Source: Protopterus annectens
Lineage: Eukaryota; Chordata; Ceratodontiformes; Protopteridae
Assembly: GCF_019279795.1 (NCBI RefSeq)
Contig: NC_056743.1
Coordinates: forward strand, 931,858,003 to 931,922,002
DNA length: 64,000 nt
Direction: 5' to 3'
Part shown: piece after piece, positions 23,501 to 35,516 of the stretch
Layout of the letters: each line of letters begins with the position of its first letter
Position numbering within the stretch: position 1 is the stretch's first letter
Translations under genes and position numbers: made by a program
Notes under the pieces: generated by a model
The model's input: the letters and a program-made list of their open reading frames with translations, nothing else
Database searches by the model: none
What the model was told of the DNA's origin: nothing

Positions 23501-24000
23501 NNNNNNNNNNNNNNNNNNNNNNNNNNNNNNNNNNNNNNNNNNNNNNNNNNNNNNNNNNNNNNNNNNNNNNNNNNNNNNNNNNNNNNNNNNNNNNNNNNNN
23601 NNNNNNNNNNNNNNNNNNNNNNNNNNNNNNNNNNNNNNNNNNNNNNNNNNNNNNNNNNNNNNNNNNNNNNNNNNNNNNNNNNNNNNNNNNNNNNNNNNNN
23701 NNNNNNNNNNNNNNNNNNNNNNNNNNNNNNNNNNNNNNNNNNNNNNNNNNNNNNNNNNNNNNNNNNNNNNNNNNNNNNNNNNNNNNNNNNNNNNNNNNNN
23801 NNNNNNNNNNNNNNNNNNNNNNNNNNNNNNNNNNNNNNNNNNNNNNNNNNNNNNNNNNNNNNNNNNNNNNNNNNNNNNNNNNNNNNNNNNNNNNNNNNNN
23901 NNNNNNNNNNNNNNNNNNNNNNNNNNNNNNNNNNNNNNNNNNNNNNNNNNNNNNNNNNNNNNNNNNNNNNNNNNNNNNNNNNNNNNNNNNNNNNNNNNNN
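23501..24000. other. Assembly gap (500 N)
   Basis: Exactly 500 N, which looks like a placeholder length. It lies at the outer edge of a tandem array, a usual cause of assembly breaks, and separates two CR1 copies in opposite orientation. Confidence 0.99.
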
Positions 24001-24730
24001 CTGAACTTGTTTGAATCAAACACATAAACACACAAAGTCATACTCGGAGGCTCTGAGCAAAAATTTACCTAAACAGCAGAGGCCTCCAAAACAGACATCC
24101 AAGCAACTGCCACCTCATGACACACCACAGGCAACACATAAACCACAAAATCAGTGTGCAAAGCAGTCACTGCCCTTAAGGCCAAATACAACACCAAACA
24201 TACTTGTCATAGGTGACTCCATAGTCAGACACACTGACGTCTCACTCATTAGGCTGAACAAGGAGAGAGTCACAGTAAGCTGCCTATCGGGCGCTAGAAT
24301 CCGCCACATAACACAAGCACTCGGGTCACTCCACAGCAAGTACAAATATGACACAGTCATTGTCCATGCTGGTGTGAACGACCTGAGATGTACCTCCCTG
24401 GACTACATGAAAAGAGACATAGAGGAGCTCTCTGATTATGTAGCCCAGGCAGGTATGACCCTGACCCTGAGCAGTATCCTTCCTTCACCAAGAATGATGC
24501 CACAATATAGAGACAAGATGATCAGCTTTAACAATTGGCTTAATGTCTGGTGTCATTCAAAGTGGATCCAGTGTCTGTTTGCCTGGGATGACATGCTTGA
24601 CAAGCCACGCTGCTTCGCAAGGGACGGCTTGCACCTGTCACCCCTGGGATTCCGGATATTGGCTAAGGCTCTTGCCACCCCCATAGTGCCTTTTTTAGGC
24701 AAGGCTCAAATTCTAAACCTACCACCCTAG
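24001..24730 (+). CDS. CR1 ORF1, C-terminal part with intact SGNH esterase domain
   Basis: Open from the gap to the stop at 24730; the N-terminal zinc-finger-like part is lost. Counting from the Met at 24011, the SGNH/GDSL blocks are all visible: I-G-D-S with the nucleophile Ser at residue 70 (block I), H-A-G-V-N-D at 119-124 (block III Gly-x-Asn), and D-G-L-H at 205-208 (block V Asp-His). In CR1 elements this domain follows a nucleic-acid-binding N-terminus and may act on lipids or help particle trafficking, but its role in retrotransposition is unsettled. A basic, Pro/Gln-rich linker precedes it. ORF2 starts 30 bases downstream. This is the best-preserved ORF1 esterase in the window. Confidence 0.82.
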
Positions 24731-24759
24731 AAAACAAAAATGGGAAGAAACTAGGGGTA

Positions 24760-27547
24760 ATGCTGCTCAATGCCAGAAGTCTAAATCTCAAAATGCACGC
24801 TCTCGAGGCCCTTCTCAGTATGGAGAACATCGATGTCTGTGCTGTGACTGAAACCTGGTTCAAGGCTCCTGAGAGCACCCTGGCACTATCAGGTTTTACC
24901 TCATATCATGTGTTCCGGCCCCAAAACCCGGACCACACCACAAAAGGAGGGGGTGTATCCATATTTATCAAGGATACCCACACCTCCAGGTTGGTGGCAA
25001 TGCACGAAGCATTGGAAACCATCCAGGTGCAATTAACCATAGGCAAAACTGCTCTACAATTTGTAGCATGCTACAGGCCACCCTCTCAAACTCAGGAACC
25101 CCACACAGCCTTCCTGAAGACACTGGAGGGTATAAATGTATCTCCAAACACCATTATATTGGGTGACTTCAACTACCCGAATATAGACTGGGAACATTAC
25201 TCAAGCCCCAACTTTCTAGCCCAAAGGTTCCTGGAGTTCATAAATTCAAATGCCATGGAACAACTAGTCACCGTTCCCACAAGAGGAGAAAATATACTAG
25301 ATCTCATCATCACAAACATGGGGACAAAATGCTCCACACCGGAAGTATATCCCTCATTGGTGAGATCAGATCACAAACTTATCTCACTGGAAATCCACAT
25401 CCCGCCCCACCCCAAACAAAAAAGACCACAGTGAAGAACTTCTCTAAAGCAAACTTCACACTACTCAAGACTGGTGTGGTATCCTTCAAGGAACCCGAGC
25501 CAGTGGAAACCACAACCCAAGCTGCGGAAGCCCTTACAAATGCCTTCTACGAACACCTCCAGGACTGCATGGGTCAGGCAATCCCTAATAAAATCAAGAC
25601 TCTTTCCACCAAGGGCAAACGTCCAGTCTGGTGGAACCCAGCCATAAACAAACTTTACAATAAGAGGAGAAAGCTGTTACATGATAGAGCAAAATCCATA
25701 AAAGAGAAGACACCCTTGATCATTATTAGTAAAAAAATACGAGCACTCATAAAATCATCCAAGGCCACATTTGAGAGAAAAATTGCAATAGATTCAAAAG
25801 ACAATCATAAGGCCTTCTTCAGCTATGTTAGAAACCTGGGTGGAAACTCCCAGATATGCGCTGAATTAGTCCAAAATGATACAAAAATCACTGAACCCAC
25901 AGACATTGCCAACATACTGGCAGACAGGTTCAGTGCAAACTTCACCCCCTCTCCCCCCCAAAAGGAGAGATAACTATCCCAGCGGAGTGTAGCCTCCCAG
26001 ACATCTCTAATGCGCAGGTGAAAGCTGCTCTCTAAAGCTAAAAACACAGCATCAATGGGACCAGATGGTGTCCCCAGCTGTGTGAACTCAACGAGGAACT
26101 AAACCCGCATATAAGGCAGCTGTTTAATCTTAGCCTTACCACAGGATACGTGCCCAAGGAGTGGTGTACGGCAACTGTGGTCCCACTCCACAAAGGCGGT
26201 ACCTCTACGGACCCTGGAAATTACCGCCCCATAAGCTTAACAAGCCTGGTCTGCAAAGCTATGGAGAGGATCATAATGGAACTCATAAACAAAGACATAG
26301 GGGACTTGCAGACATTGGACCCGACCCAGTTTGGCTTTGTCAAGGGCAGATCATGCCTTTTGAACTTGGTCGACTTCTTCAAAACAGTCACCAAGGCCAC
26401 TGACGAGGGAAAGGCAGTCCATACAGCCTACCTTGACCTTGCAAAAGCTTTCAACACAATACCCCACTTGGGTATTATAGAGAAACTTACCAGCTTAAAT
26501 GTAAACCCATATGTCACAAGATGGGTTGCAAAGTGGCTAAAGGACAGAACCCACAGGGTTAGAGTTGCTGGCGCCATGTCAGAATCCAAGCCGGTCACAA
26601 GTGGGGTCCCACAGGGCTCAGTCCTTGGCCTCCTGTTGTTCGGCATCTACTTCTCAGAAGTACAGGCAAACATAGGAGGACTATGGCTGACAAAGTTTGC
26701 AGATGACTGCAAACTGGGCGCCATAGTGGAAAGTACATCGGACACAGATATCCTTCAGAGGGGTCTCACGGAAACTGATAACTGGTGCCAGAGCCATGGT
26801 CTGAAGTTAAATGCCAAAAAATGTATAGTCATACCCTTCGGGAAAAACAAGGTAACCCCAAGCTACCATATAGGTGGCAATCCATTAAGCACAGAAGAGG
26901 TTATCAGGGACCTGGGGACCCAGGTTGACAGTGGCCTCTCTTTTCACACTCACATTGCTAAAGTGGTTAGAAAGACCTTCTACATTGCCCACCTGATCAT
27001 GAAGGGATTCACATCCAGATCAAGTGAGGTCATTGTTCCCCTGTACTCTTCACTTATCAGACCAATGATCGAGTACAATGCCCCATTCGGGATGTATCTC
27101 ACCCGACACCTGCAGCAATTGGAGAGACCCCAAAAGTTCCTCACCAAAAGGATAAAGGGATTCCAAAATCTGTCATATGCTGCCAGACTGAAGAAACTCC
27201 AGCTCTATTCAGTCACATACCGCCTGCTCAGAGGTGACCTGTGCCTGACATACAAGGCCATGTCCTACCCGGAATTAATGGATATGCTCCACCTCAAAAA
27301 ATCCAAATCTACCAGATCCACTAGAGCAAGCGACTTAAACCTTAGCACGAATATAAATAGGACATGCTGGAGGGATAGATTTGTCACCCAGAGACTCCCT
27401 ATGCTGTGGAATAAAATCCCAGTCCATGTGAGGCAGAGCACCTCACTGGCTCTGTTCAAGAGAAATCTTGACCGGTGGATGGGAGATCGTAGGTTTACCC
27501 CGGGAATCATCTCTGTGTCACTGCTGGACAGAGGCACAACAAACTAA
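24760..27547 (+). pseudogene. CR1 ORF2 (endonuclease-reverse transcriptase), few breaks
   Basis: The start M-L-L-N-A-R-S-L at 24760 is 30 bases after the ORF1 stop. Endonuclease: E-T-W-F, G-G-G-V-S-I-F-I-K, C-Y-R-P-P-S, L-G-D-F-N-Y-P near 25160, and R-S-D-H-K-L near 25365. The frame changes near 25400-25430, in a C/A-rich stretch, and again between 25973 and 26150. The reverse transcriptase is open from 26150 to 27547: Y-R-P-I-S-L near 26222, D-L-A-K-A-F near 26436, S-G-V-P-Q-G-S near 26600, F-A-D-D-C-K near 26695, L-K-L-N-A-K-K near 26803. It ends L-L-D-R-G-T-T-N. Length is normal for CR1 apart from the two shifts. Confidence 0.88.
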
Positions 27548-27598
27548 TGGGCACAGTATTTTTTAACATAAGGGGTGGCGTAAGCCACAAAACTTTGG

Positions 27599-27634
27599 GC
27601 TAGGCTTATAAATGCCTTAGGGCAGATAGCCTAG
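27599..27634 (+). promoter_or_regulatory. CR1 3' terminal stem-loop
   Basis: GCTAGGCT pairs with AGCCTAG, enclosing TGCCTTAGGGCA. It lies about 15 bases before the CCTATGAA tail repeats. Confidence 0.65.
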
Positions 27635-27662
27635 TATAAACCTATGAACCTATGAACCTATG

Positions 27663-27965
27663 ACCTAAACCTTGTCACCACAATAAACAGAACATGCTGG
27701 AGGGATAGATTCCTGTCCCAGAGACTTCCCATACTCTGGAACAAACTACCTATATATATCAAACAAAGCTCCTCATTAGTACTGTTCATGAAAAATCTTG
27801 ATGATTGGATGGGAAATAGGAAATCACCCCGGGATCACTTCTGTGGCTCTGCTCGACAGTGGCACAGGAAAATAATTTTCTTGGGTGGGGAAAGCCAGGG
27901 TACCTTTTTGGCTAGGCTTATATAGGCCCTAGGGCCAATAGCCTAGTACCTACCTATGAACCTAT
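27663..27965 (+). mobile_element. CR1 3' fragment, different subfamily
   Basis: Starts inside the ORF2 C-terminus (D-L-N-L-V-T-T-I-N-R-T-C-W-R-D) and continues through the stem-loop (GGCTAGGCTTATATAGGCCC ... AGCCTAG) to CCTATGAA. It is closest to the copy at 51855-54930 (shared CCACAATAAACAGAACATGC). It begins exactly where copy A ends. Confidence 0.85.
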
Positions 27966-29934
27966 TTGAACTACTCAAAATCTGCAAGGCTGATGTAGCA
28001 AATACATCAGGCTTATACCATGCAGCTTCTGTTGTACTATTTACAAGTATACTTCAACATAACTGTATCAAGGAGTTCTACATTACCTAGTTGGAGGAGT
28101 GGTCACATAATTCTCAAACATAGTTTTACTTATACCTCATTGCTCATACTGAGCAGTATAGCATATATTTTAGTCTTATTTTTCCTTTCCTTTGTGCTCA
28201 CATAGAAATAGGTTATCCACTGTATGCATAATTAATGAATTTGGAAATTTAAATGCCAGTCTACAATCACTGTTTAATAATGAGATTAAGCTACTTTTTG
28301 GCATAGTTTTGACTAAAGGTTAATAATTCTGCATTTATGTTACTCAATGAAATCCTGCATTTATGTTATTCAATGAAATCCTGCTAAATTTATGATTTTG
28401 CAATTGCTAACCCACTCACTTGCTCCACAGCATACATTTTAAATACTAAAATCAGAGTTCCTCTCAGATAAGTGGCTTTCAGAAAAAGATTCAAAAACGA
28501 GTGACATAGAAACATGTATACATCAAATCAATTGTCTAACACCTTCCTGGAAAAGTGACCATGTACAATGAAAAAAAAACATCTAAAAAACTGAAATGCA
28601 GACAAAGCAAATCAACACCTGTGAGATTTTTTTTTAAGAAAAGTAATGATTTAATGTGTCTTAAACAAGCTAAACACTATGGATAAAGCGGCTTTAGCGC
28701 TTCTGCCTTTGTGGTTGTAAAGGAATTGAGTAAAAAAGCCGTTAGTACATCGCCACACCTTTTCTGGTTTATATATATATATTGTTTTTTTTTTCCTTTT
28801 TCAGAAAATCTTGACCAATGACATTCATTTTCAGCTTGTAAGGTATTTGAAGCAATGATAGCAGAAACAGTAATGCTAAGAGTATCAAAAGCAGTCACTG
28901 TGAAGTACTAGCAGAAACAGTAAGATACTACTAATGCTTTTCACGCTTGCACTAGTCAGACAAGCAGTGACAAAATCAGAAATAATAACAGTGGTGACAG
29001 CAGCACAGGAGCCAGTTTTGAGAGATACTGTATCATTTAATCAGCACACTATCACGTGCCATTCAAAATCTACACACATTACATCCCGAAGTAAGTGATT
29101 GTCTGCAAAGTCTGCAAACATTACAAAACATATAAAGCAATGTCTTTTTGAAGGTTTCAAGCCTATCGGCACACTGTAGTGTGGGGTAATACACCATACT
29201 CCTGACTGCTATGTACATGATATTCAAGTTCACACAAACTTGGAGGAAAGGAAAAGGTAGGAAAAAAAATGAATCTCACATTTTCCCTCTTCGAGTCCTA
29301 CTCATCACATGCTCTGCTAATTGAGTAATCAAGCCGTAAGTACATCGCCACAATTTTTGTTTTATTTATTTTTTTCAACTTTTTCAGAAAATCTGGGAAA
29401 TTTTTATGTGACCCCACCCCTCAACCCTGGCTAACTCATCAATCTTACCCCAGTGCTGAACTTATAACTAGATTCTTTTTTTTCCCCATAAAAAAGCAAT
29501 GTGAATTTTAGCCTGTGCCCACCATCTCAACTCAAATGTAAATTGACAGGAAGGGAAAACTAAAGCAAAGTTGACACAGGGAAGCAAAGTGGGATTGGAA
29601 TTGAATGTATACAGGATATCTATGAGAAAATTGAGATTCTGGGTGGGAATGTGAGTGACGTGATTACATGGGCATTACTTTGGTCAGCAGAAATGTAGAC
29701 CCAAATTTTAAATGTTGGGGTTGTCCCTTTAAGAGCACACAGATATCACAGTCAGTCTGGGGCTGGTTTCTCCCTCTTTCTCCAGATTCCCAATACGATT
29801 CCCCATTGGCACAGCTATTGGGTTGAGATCTCAGCTGAGTGGCCAAACCAAGATCTCCAGTAACCTCTCTGTCCAACCAGTGCTTCATGTCCATGACCAA
29901 ATAACTGACACACACACACACTCCTTGAGAGTTG

Positions 29935-30028
<94 letters not shown>

Positions 30029-31156
30029 GGAAAAGGGTGGCACAGGTTTACTAGTTATGCCCCCTTTTGCCCAGAGTATAAGGTAGTTTTCACTGCTACC
30101 AGCCAACTCTTATCAGCTACTTTAAGGCACTTAGCTAGGGGTGTCGAATCCTACTGTGTAATGTTACTATTAATCCAAATGTAGTCTGATCAAGAGAAAG
30201 GCTATTTAGGAGTGGCCTGTACAGTGTTACCAAAAGATATGCAAGTACTCTAAGAGTTTAAATATCTCTAAACAGACCAGCCACGACTAAAAGGTTTAAA
30301 TATATTTAATAATAAATAATAAAAGAACAAGACAATACTCAGTGAGTAATCAGTTACATCAGAGTTCAAAATCAAAGGAAATATTTAAAAAAACATTGCA
30401 CAACTGTCTCAAATAAATAAAGAAAACATCTAAGCTACATTTTACTCTTTTCCTATCTGAATATAAAAGAGTTACCATGCCCTAAAAATTACTTACAGCA
30501 AGGCAAGTGCAGAGGTGAGTGGATGTTTCCAGCTGATGTTGTTAGGTCAAAGACAAAATACAAAATTCACACTGTGAGAGAGTTGTTAAATTAATATCAA
30601 CTATTACTACAGTGTTAGCTTGTATGACATCCCTTTTTGTCACCTGACTTCAGTTCCCAAGCTAAACCCTCTTTGTTAGAAACTAACAGGCTTTTAGCAT
30701 CTCCCTGTGAAAAATGCATATCTCTCAGATGTTTGCAGAACCTGGAAGTCATAAAACAATTAAACAAGTCTGCATCTTAAACATAGTAATTACTTCTCTT
30801 TCAAGACAATACAAAAAAATTCTAGTGCTAGACATTGTGTCTGCTACTGCACTGAAACTGAGAGACATCTCTTTTATTACGTGGTTATAAAACAATTTAA
30901 TTTCAACTATTTTCTCTGAATTTTTTTCAAGTTATCCTCCTCTGTCCCAGTTTCCATTAAACATATGCATCTAATTTCTAAACAGTCACAATAGTGCAGG
31001 TACATTCCTGTTCTATTCCAATAGGGCATGCTGTGGTTGCATTTTAGCTCAGTACTTTACACACACTTCTGTATAAATCATATCAGTGTTCAGAAATGAC
31101 ACATAATTATTTATAAAATTCCAGATAGCTGTGCTGGCAGTATTTCCTTTTGTCAC
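27966..31156. other. Intergenic stretch, no gene recognised
   Basis: No supported coding region. It contains a 26-bp direct repeat (near 28330-28385, CTGCATTTATGTTA), a pair of ~80-bp related segments (28726-28812 and 29321-29395, both with AGTACATCGCCACA and TTTTTCAGAAAATCT) and one large microsatellite. The part at 30100-31150 shows no terminal repeats or coding that I could assign. Confidence 0.55.
29937..30026 (+). repeat. Compound microsatellite (TA)n(CA)n
   Basis: About 43 bp of TA repeats run into about 46 bp of CA repeats. Confidence 0.95.
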
Positions 31157-34136
31157 AGTCTGCACATCTCCTCTCTAGGCTTTTGAATATTAGCTAAAAT
31201 ATTGTCTTCCCTCATAGTGCCTTCTTTAGACAATGCCACACTGAAAGTACTTCCGACATAACCAATCAAAACCAAAAAAATCTAAAGGTATTACTGCTCA
31301 ATGCTAGGATTCTAAACAAAAAACTCCACTCCCTAGAAGCTCTCTTTACCCTAGAGAATGCTGATGTCTGTGCGGTCACTGAGACAGGGTTTAAAGCCAC
31401 GTAGAGCATACCAACAGTGCTAGGTTATAATGCCTTCCACTCATTTAGGCCAGCTACTTCACAGGCAGGGACCAAAGGTGGAGGTGTCTCTGTTTACATC
31501 AAAGACAAATATACTTCAATGCTGGTCAAACAGGATAATGCACTTCAGCTGTTCCATGTTCAAATCACCATAGGCAAAATCCAATACAACTTCCTTGAAA
31601 GCTATAGGTCCCCCTCTAGGACCCAGGAAACCTATACTATGCATTTAAACTTATTAGAAATGCTAACCATCCAACCCAATAGAATATTCATGGGTGACTT
31701 TAATTACTCCACTATTAACTGGGAATCCTACATGACACCTAACATACATGCACAGAGATTCCTGGATTTTGTAAACACAAACTCCCTGGACCAGATAGTC
31801 AATACACTGACTAGGGGTGCACCTGTACTGGTTCTGGCCCTCACTAATATGATAGAGTGCTGCACACCCCCTACTGTAATACCTTCCCTGGTAAGGTCAG
31901 ACCACAAAATGGTCTCCTTTGAAGAAAAATAAAACCTGGATCCCCAGCTAAACTTGGAATTTTCAGGAACTATTCTAAGACTAACCTCCTGCTATTTAAG
32001 TGAGAACCTGGCAAAATCTCAAGCCCCATAAACCCTAAGAACACTGCTGCCTATGCAGAACTGTTCACAGAAACCCAGTACAAGTATGTTAACAGCTGCA
32101 TAGAGGCAGATATACACACCAGGAAGTACAGAACTAACTCAAAAAGCAAGTCACCCTGGCAGAAGCATAAAATCAATATGCTGTATAACAGGATAAAGAA
32201 AATTATGGCAAAAATTAGGAGGTGCAGCACCCAGCAGGATAAAAGCACTCTCATCAAACTAAACAAACAACTCAGAGGACAAATAAAGTCTACCAAAGCC
32301 AAATTTAAGGTAAATTTGGCCTCCCTGGCCAATGACAACCACAAACCATTCTTTACCTATGTCCGCAACCTCAAAGGCAATGCACAATTGTGTGCAGAGC
32401 TCATTGTACATGGAGCCAGCTATACTAAGCCAGAAGACGTAGCAAACCCCCTGGCTGATAAATTCAGCTCCAATTTTAGCCCTCTCTCCCCTTCAACCTT
32501 CCCTCAGGAAATATCATCAAATATAACTCCCCCCTACTATCACTAGGGAACAGGTCCTTAACGCTCTCTCTAAGACCAAGAACACTGCATCAATGGCCCC
32601 AGACAATATCCCAGGATGCCTTCTAAATAGCAAGAAACATGACCTATCAAAGCTTCTGTGAAATTACTATATTTAACTGTATCCTTCAAAAAGGTTTTGT
32701 GCCTCATGAATAGAGAAAAGCAACAGTCATCCCTCTGCCCAAAGGTGGGCCATCTACAGACCCTGGAAACTACAGACCCATAAGTCTCACTAGTCTTTTA
32801 TGTAAACCCATAGAAAGAATTATAATGGAGATGATCAGCAGAGATATAGTAAACCTCCAGACACTGGACCCAACTCAGTTTGGTTTAGTCAGGGACAGAT
32901 CATGTCTACTCATCGTAGTGGAGTTCTTTAAGAAGGTCACCAAGGTTATGGATGAGGGCAAAATTGTTCACATTACCTACCTTGACCTGGCCAAGGCATT
33001 TGACACAATACCCACTTGGGCATTGCTGACAAACTCAAGAGGTTGGGTACACACCCATATGTCACCCGGTGGATAGCCAACTGTCTCACAGAAAGGACAA
33101 AGGAAGTTAGAATTGGGGAGTCCACCTCCACAAAGAGGCCAGTCACAAGTGGAGTCCCTCAGGGATCAGTCCTTGGACTGCTCCTTTCTGGCATTTACTT
33201 CTCAGAAGTCAAGGCTGGTCTCTGGCTGACTAAATTAGTAGATGATTGCAAATTAGGAGCTGTCATTGAATCTCATGCTGACACAAATGTTCTCCAGGAG
33301 GGGCTGACACAGACAAACAACTGGTGTCAGAGCCATGGGCTAAAACACAATGCCAAGAAATACATAACAGTGTCCTTTGGGAAGTTATCCATCCATAGTA
33401 ACTATCATATTGACAACACACCCCTTAGAGGTGACCCAGTAGTCTGGGACTTAGGGACACAGAGATAGTAATCTAGCATTTGACCATCATGTGTCTACAG
33501 TGGTGAGGAAATTATTCTATATTGCACAACTTAGGTATGACACCCAAGTCCAATGGCCCCTTTGGTATACACCTAACCAGGCATATCCAACAATTGGAAT
33601 GTCCACAGAGGTTCCTCACTAAAAGAATACAAGTTGTAACTAAAATGTCCTATGTAGACTGCCTCAAGGCCCTATCCCTGTATTCTGTTTCCTATAGTCT
33701 TTTGAGGGAAGATTTATGCCTGGCATATAGAGCATTATCAGACCCCACTCTGATGGATCTCCTGTATATCCACAAAACAAACAAAACCAGAATTACCCAT
33801 TCAAAAGACTTAAACCTTGCCTGTGATATAAATAGGCCTTGCTAGGGAGATAGGTATGTATCCCAGAGACTACCACGTCAATGGCACAGGTTCCCCATCC
33901 ATGTGAAGCTGAGTTCCTCCTTAGCTGAGTTCAAGTGCAACTTGGACAATTGGATGGAAATTCAAATCCCTGGTTTGGCACGTATCTCTCTAATAGACAC
34001 AGGTAACCTCTCCCAAATCCCTGCTTACAGTTATCAAGGGTATCAGAACTTGTTAGAGATTTGGGATGCATGGCTAAGCTTAAAAAGGCCCTTGTGGTCA
34101 TTAGCCTAGTAAACACCTCTGAATCTATGAACCTAT
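31157..34136 (+). mobile_element. CR1 LINE (copy C), older subfamily, 5' truncated
   Basis: Begins in the last part of ORF1 (a CTAAAATATTGTCTTCCCTC stretch aligns with the L-A-K-A-L-A-T-P-I-V end of other copies), then carries a full-length but broken ORF2 and the 3' end. The stem-loop is weaker (GGCTAAGCTT ... TTAGCCTAG). The tail is about two variants of CTATGAAC. It diverges more from the others than copies A, D and I do from one another. Confidence 0.85.
31290..34110 (+). pseudogene. CR1 ORF2 of copy C, broken
   Basis: Endonuclease: L-L-N-A-R near 31290, C-A-V-T-E-T near 31365, G-G-G-V-S-V-Y-I-K near 31480, G-D-F-N-Y near 31693, R-S-D-H-K near 31896. The linker with T-P-W-R-K-like basic residues lies near 32150-32350. 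Reverse transcriptase: Y-R-P-I-S-L near 32771, Y-L-D-L-A-K-A-F-D near 32978, S-G-V-P-Q-G-S-V-L-G near 33148, L-V-D-D-C-K-L-G near 33235. The C-terminal region keeps G-I-H-L-T-R-H near 33563 and W-M-E near 33952. Several frameshifts and stops; about 35 residues around T-K-G-F-S-S-R are lost near 33530. Confidence 0.82.
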
Positions 34137-34759
34137 ACAGATTACACTGGATTTCTTTAGATCATTAAGTAACCAAAGAAGGTTTGCTTTTGACAAGTTA
34201 CTAAACACAGAGGTATTTACAGGGAAAGTACCACTAGTTCTAAAGGAGAAGATTGTAGGTTTTGTGATAAGGGGCACATTCTCTTCCTGGAAAAGACACA
34301 GAATTTCCCTGTGGTAATTCAGGTGCTTATGTCACCCACTAGAGGGAAGGGTTAGGCACTTAAGCACCAAACCTCTGATGCCTGTCTGTATGAAAGTTAC
34401 AGAAGAAAATAGGGATGAAGGTTGACAGGCCATGTGGTAAAAAAAAAAAAAAACAAAGAAAATAAATTATTTACTCTGAATGAGAAAAAAAAAACTAATG
34501 TTCATCTCTACAACTAAAAAAACGAAACGAAACAAAATATCTATCTAACCTAGAACTACCCCTCACTTATAACAAACAAAGCATTCAAGCATTCATCATG
34601 TATCTCCTTTAAACACCCTGATCTAACTCTTGATCCCTCCTTAACTATTTCAGTTCCATGAATAACACTGAAACAAAAAATAAATGCAAACTGAGATGGC
34701 TGACACAGAATTTCCCATCCTTCACCTTTGAGGGTAGAACTGCAATAGGGAAAATAATT
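34137..34759. other. No gene recognised
   Basis: Mixed sequence with an A-rich run near 34440-34455 and AAACGAAAC-like simple sequence near 34520. No frame or terminal repeat supported. Confidence 0.5.
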
Positions 34760-35210
34760 TTGCAAGCCACAGTTAGAATATGGACTGCTCCTCCTTGTCT
34801 ACACTTCATATAAGAACCTCAATGACCTGCAAGTGTTATCAAATAGGATTTGCCACCTCATTCTTCTCTGCCCCATGAAACAGAACATCACTGACTCACT
34901 GTCAGATATGCAAACTGGCGTCCAAGTTGCAATGAGCTCCTATATGTTTTTACTTATTTAAAAACTCTGTAATAACTCCACAACCATACAATTAGCAGAA
35001 CTGTTAAAACTATTCAGTATCAACGTTGCTCCCTTGCACGTAATGCATCAGTGCTACAAATACCTCCAAACAGCTTAATCTCTTGTGAGCATATGTTTTT
35101 CTTTTCTAGGTCCTAAACTACATGACTGTTCCAAAAAAAATATCAGATGCTGTCATTCAACCAAAGATTTCTGGTCTATACTGCTAAAACACCTGCAAAA
35201 GCAAACAGCA
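34760..35210 (+). mobile_element. Probable LINE ORF2 C-terminal remnant
   Basis: A plus-strand frame reads L-Q-V-L-S-N-R-I-C-H-L-I-L near 34826-34865 and later F-S-F-L-G-P-K-L-H-D near 35098-35125. These resemble the L-Q-x-L-Q-N-R-A-x-R and F-x-x-x-G-P-K-x-W-N patterns near the end of many jockey/L2/CR1-group ORF2 proteins. Stops interrupt it. The clade is unknown and chance similarity is not excluded. Confidence 0.4.
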
Positions 35211-35340
35211 TTCTCATACTTTAAGTACCCTATAATACCTTCAGCATAACCTTTTGTTCTTAACTGAAGTTCCTAATTACTCATAATCAAAACTCTTTTG
35301 CAAAAAATCTAAAACTCATGCCATGTAACTATTTTATACA

Positions 35341-35497
<157 letters not shown>

Positions 35498-35516
35498 CAG
35501 TTATAAAGACACATAT

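Larger units (their letters stand above)
24001..27662 (+). mobile_element. CR1 LINE (copy A), 5' end lost in the gap
   Basis: Plus-strand CR1 with ORF1 from its middle, a nearly complete ORF2, the 3' stem-loop (27599-27634) and about two and a half copies of CCTATGAA ending at 27662. The protein differs clearly from copy I (for example L-A-L-S-G-F-T-S-Y-H-V versus P-A-L-P-G-Y-T-S-Y-H-A), so the two are different subfamilies and not an inverted duplication. ORF2 has about two frameshifts. It abuts another CR1 3' fragment on its right. Confidence 0.9.

Noticed and set aside
23481-24041. Frames running through the N block
   Set aside because: They consist of unknown bases and carry no information.
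30100-31150. Solo LTR or LTR-like block
   Set aside because: No paired termini, target duplication or primer site could be found.
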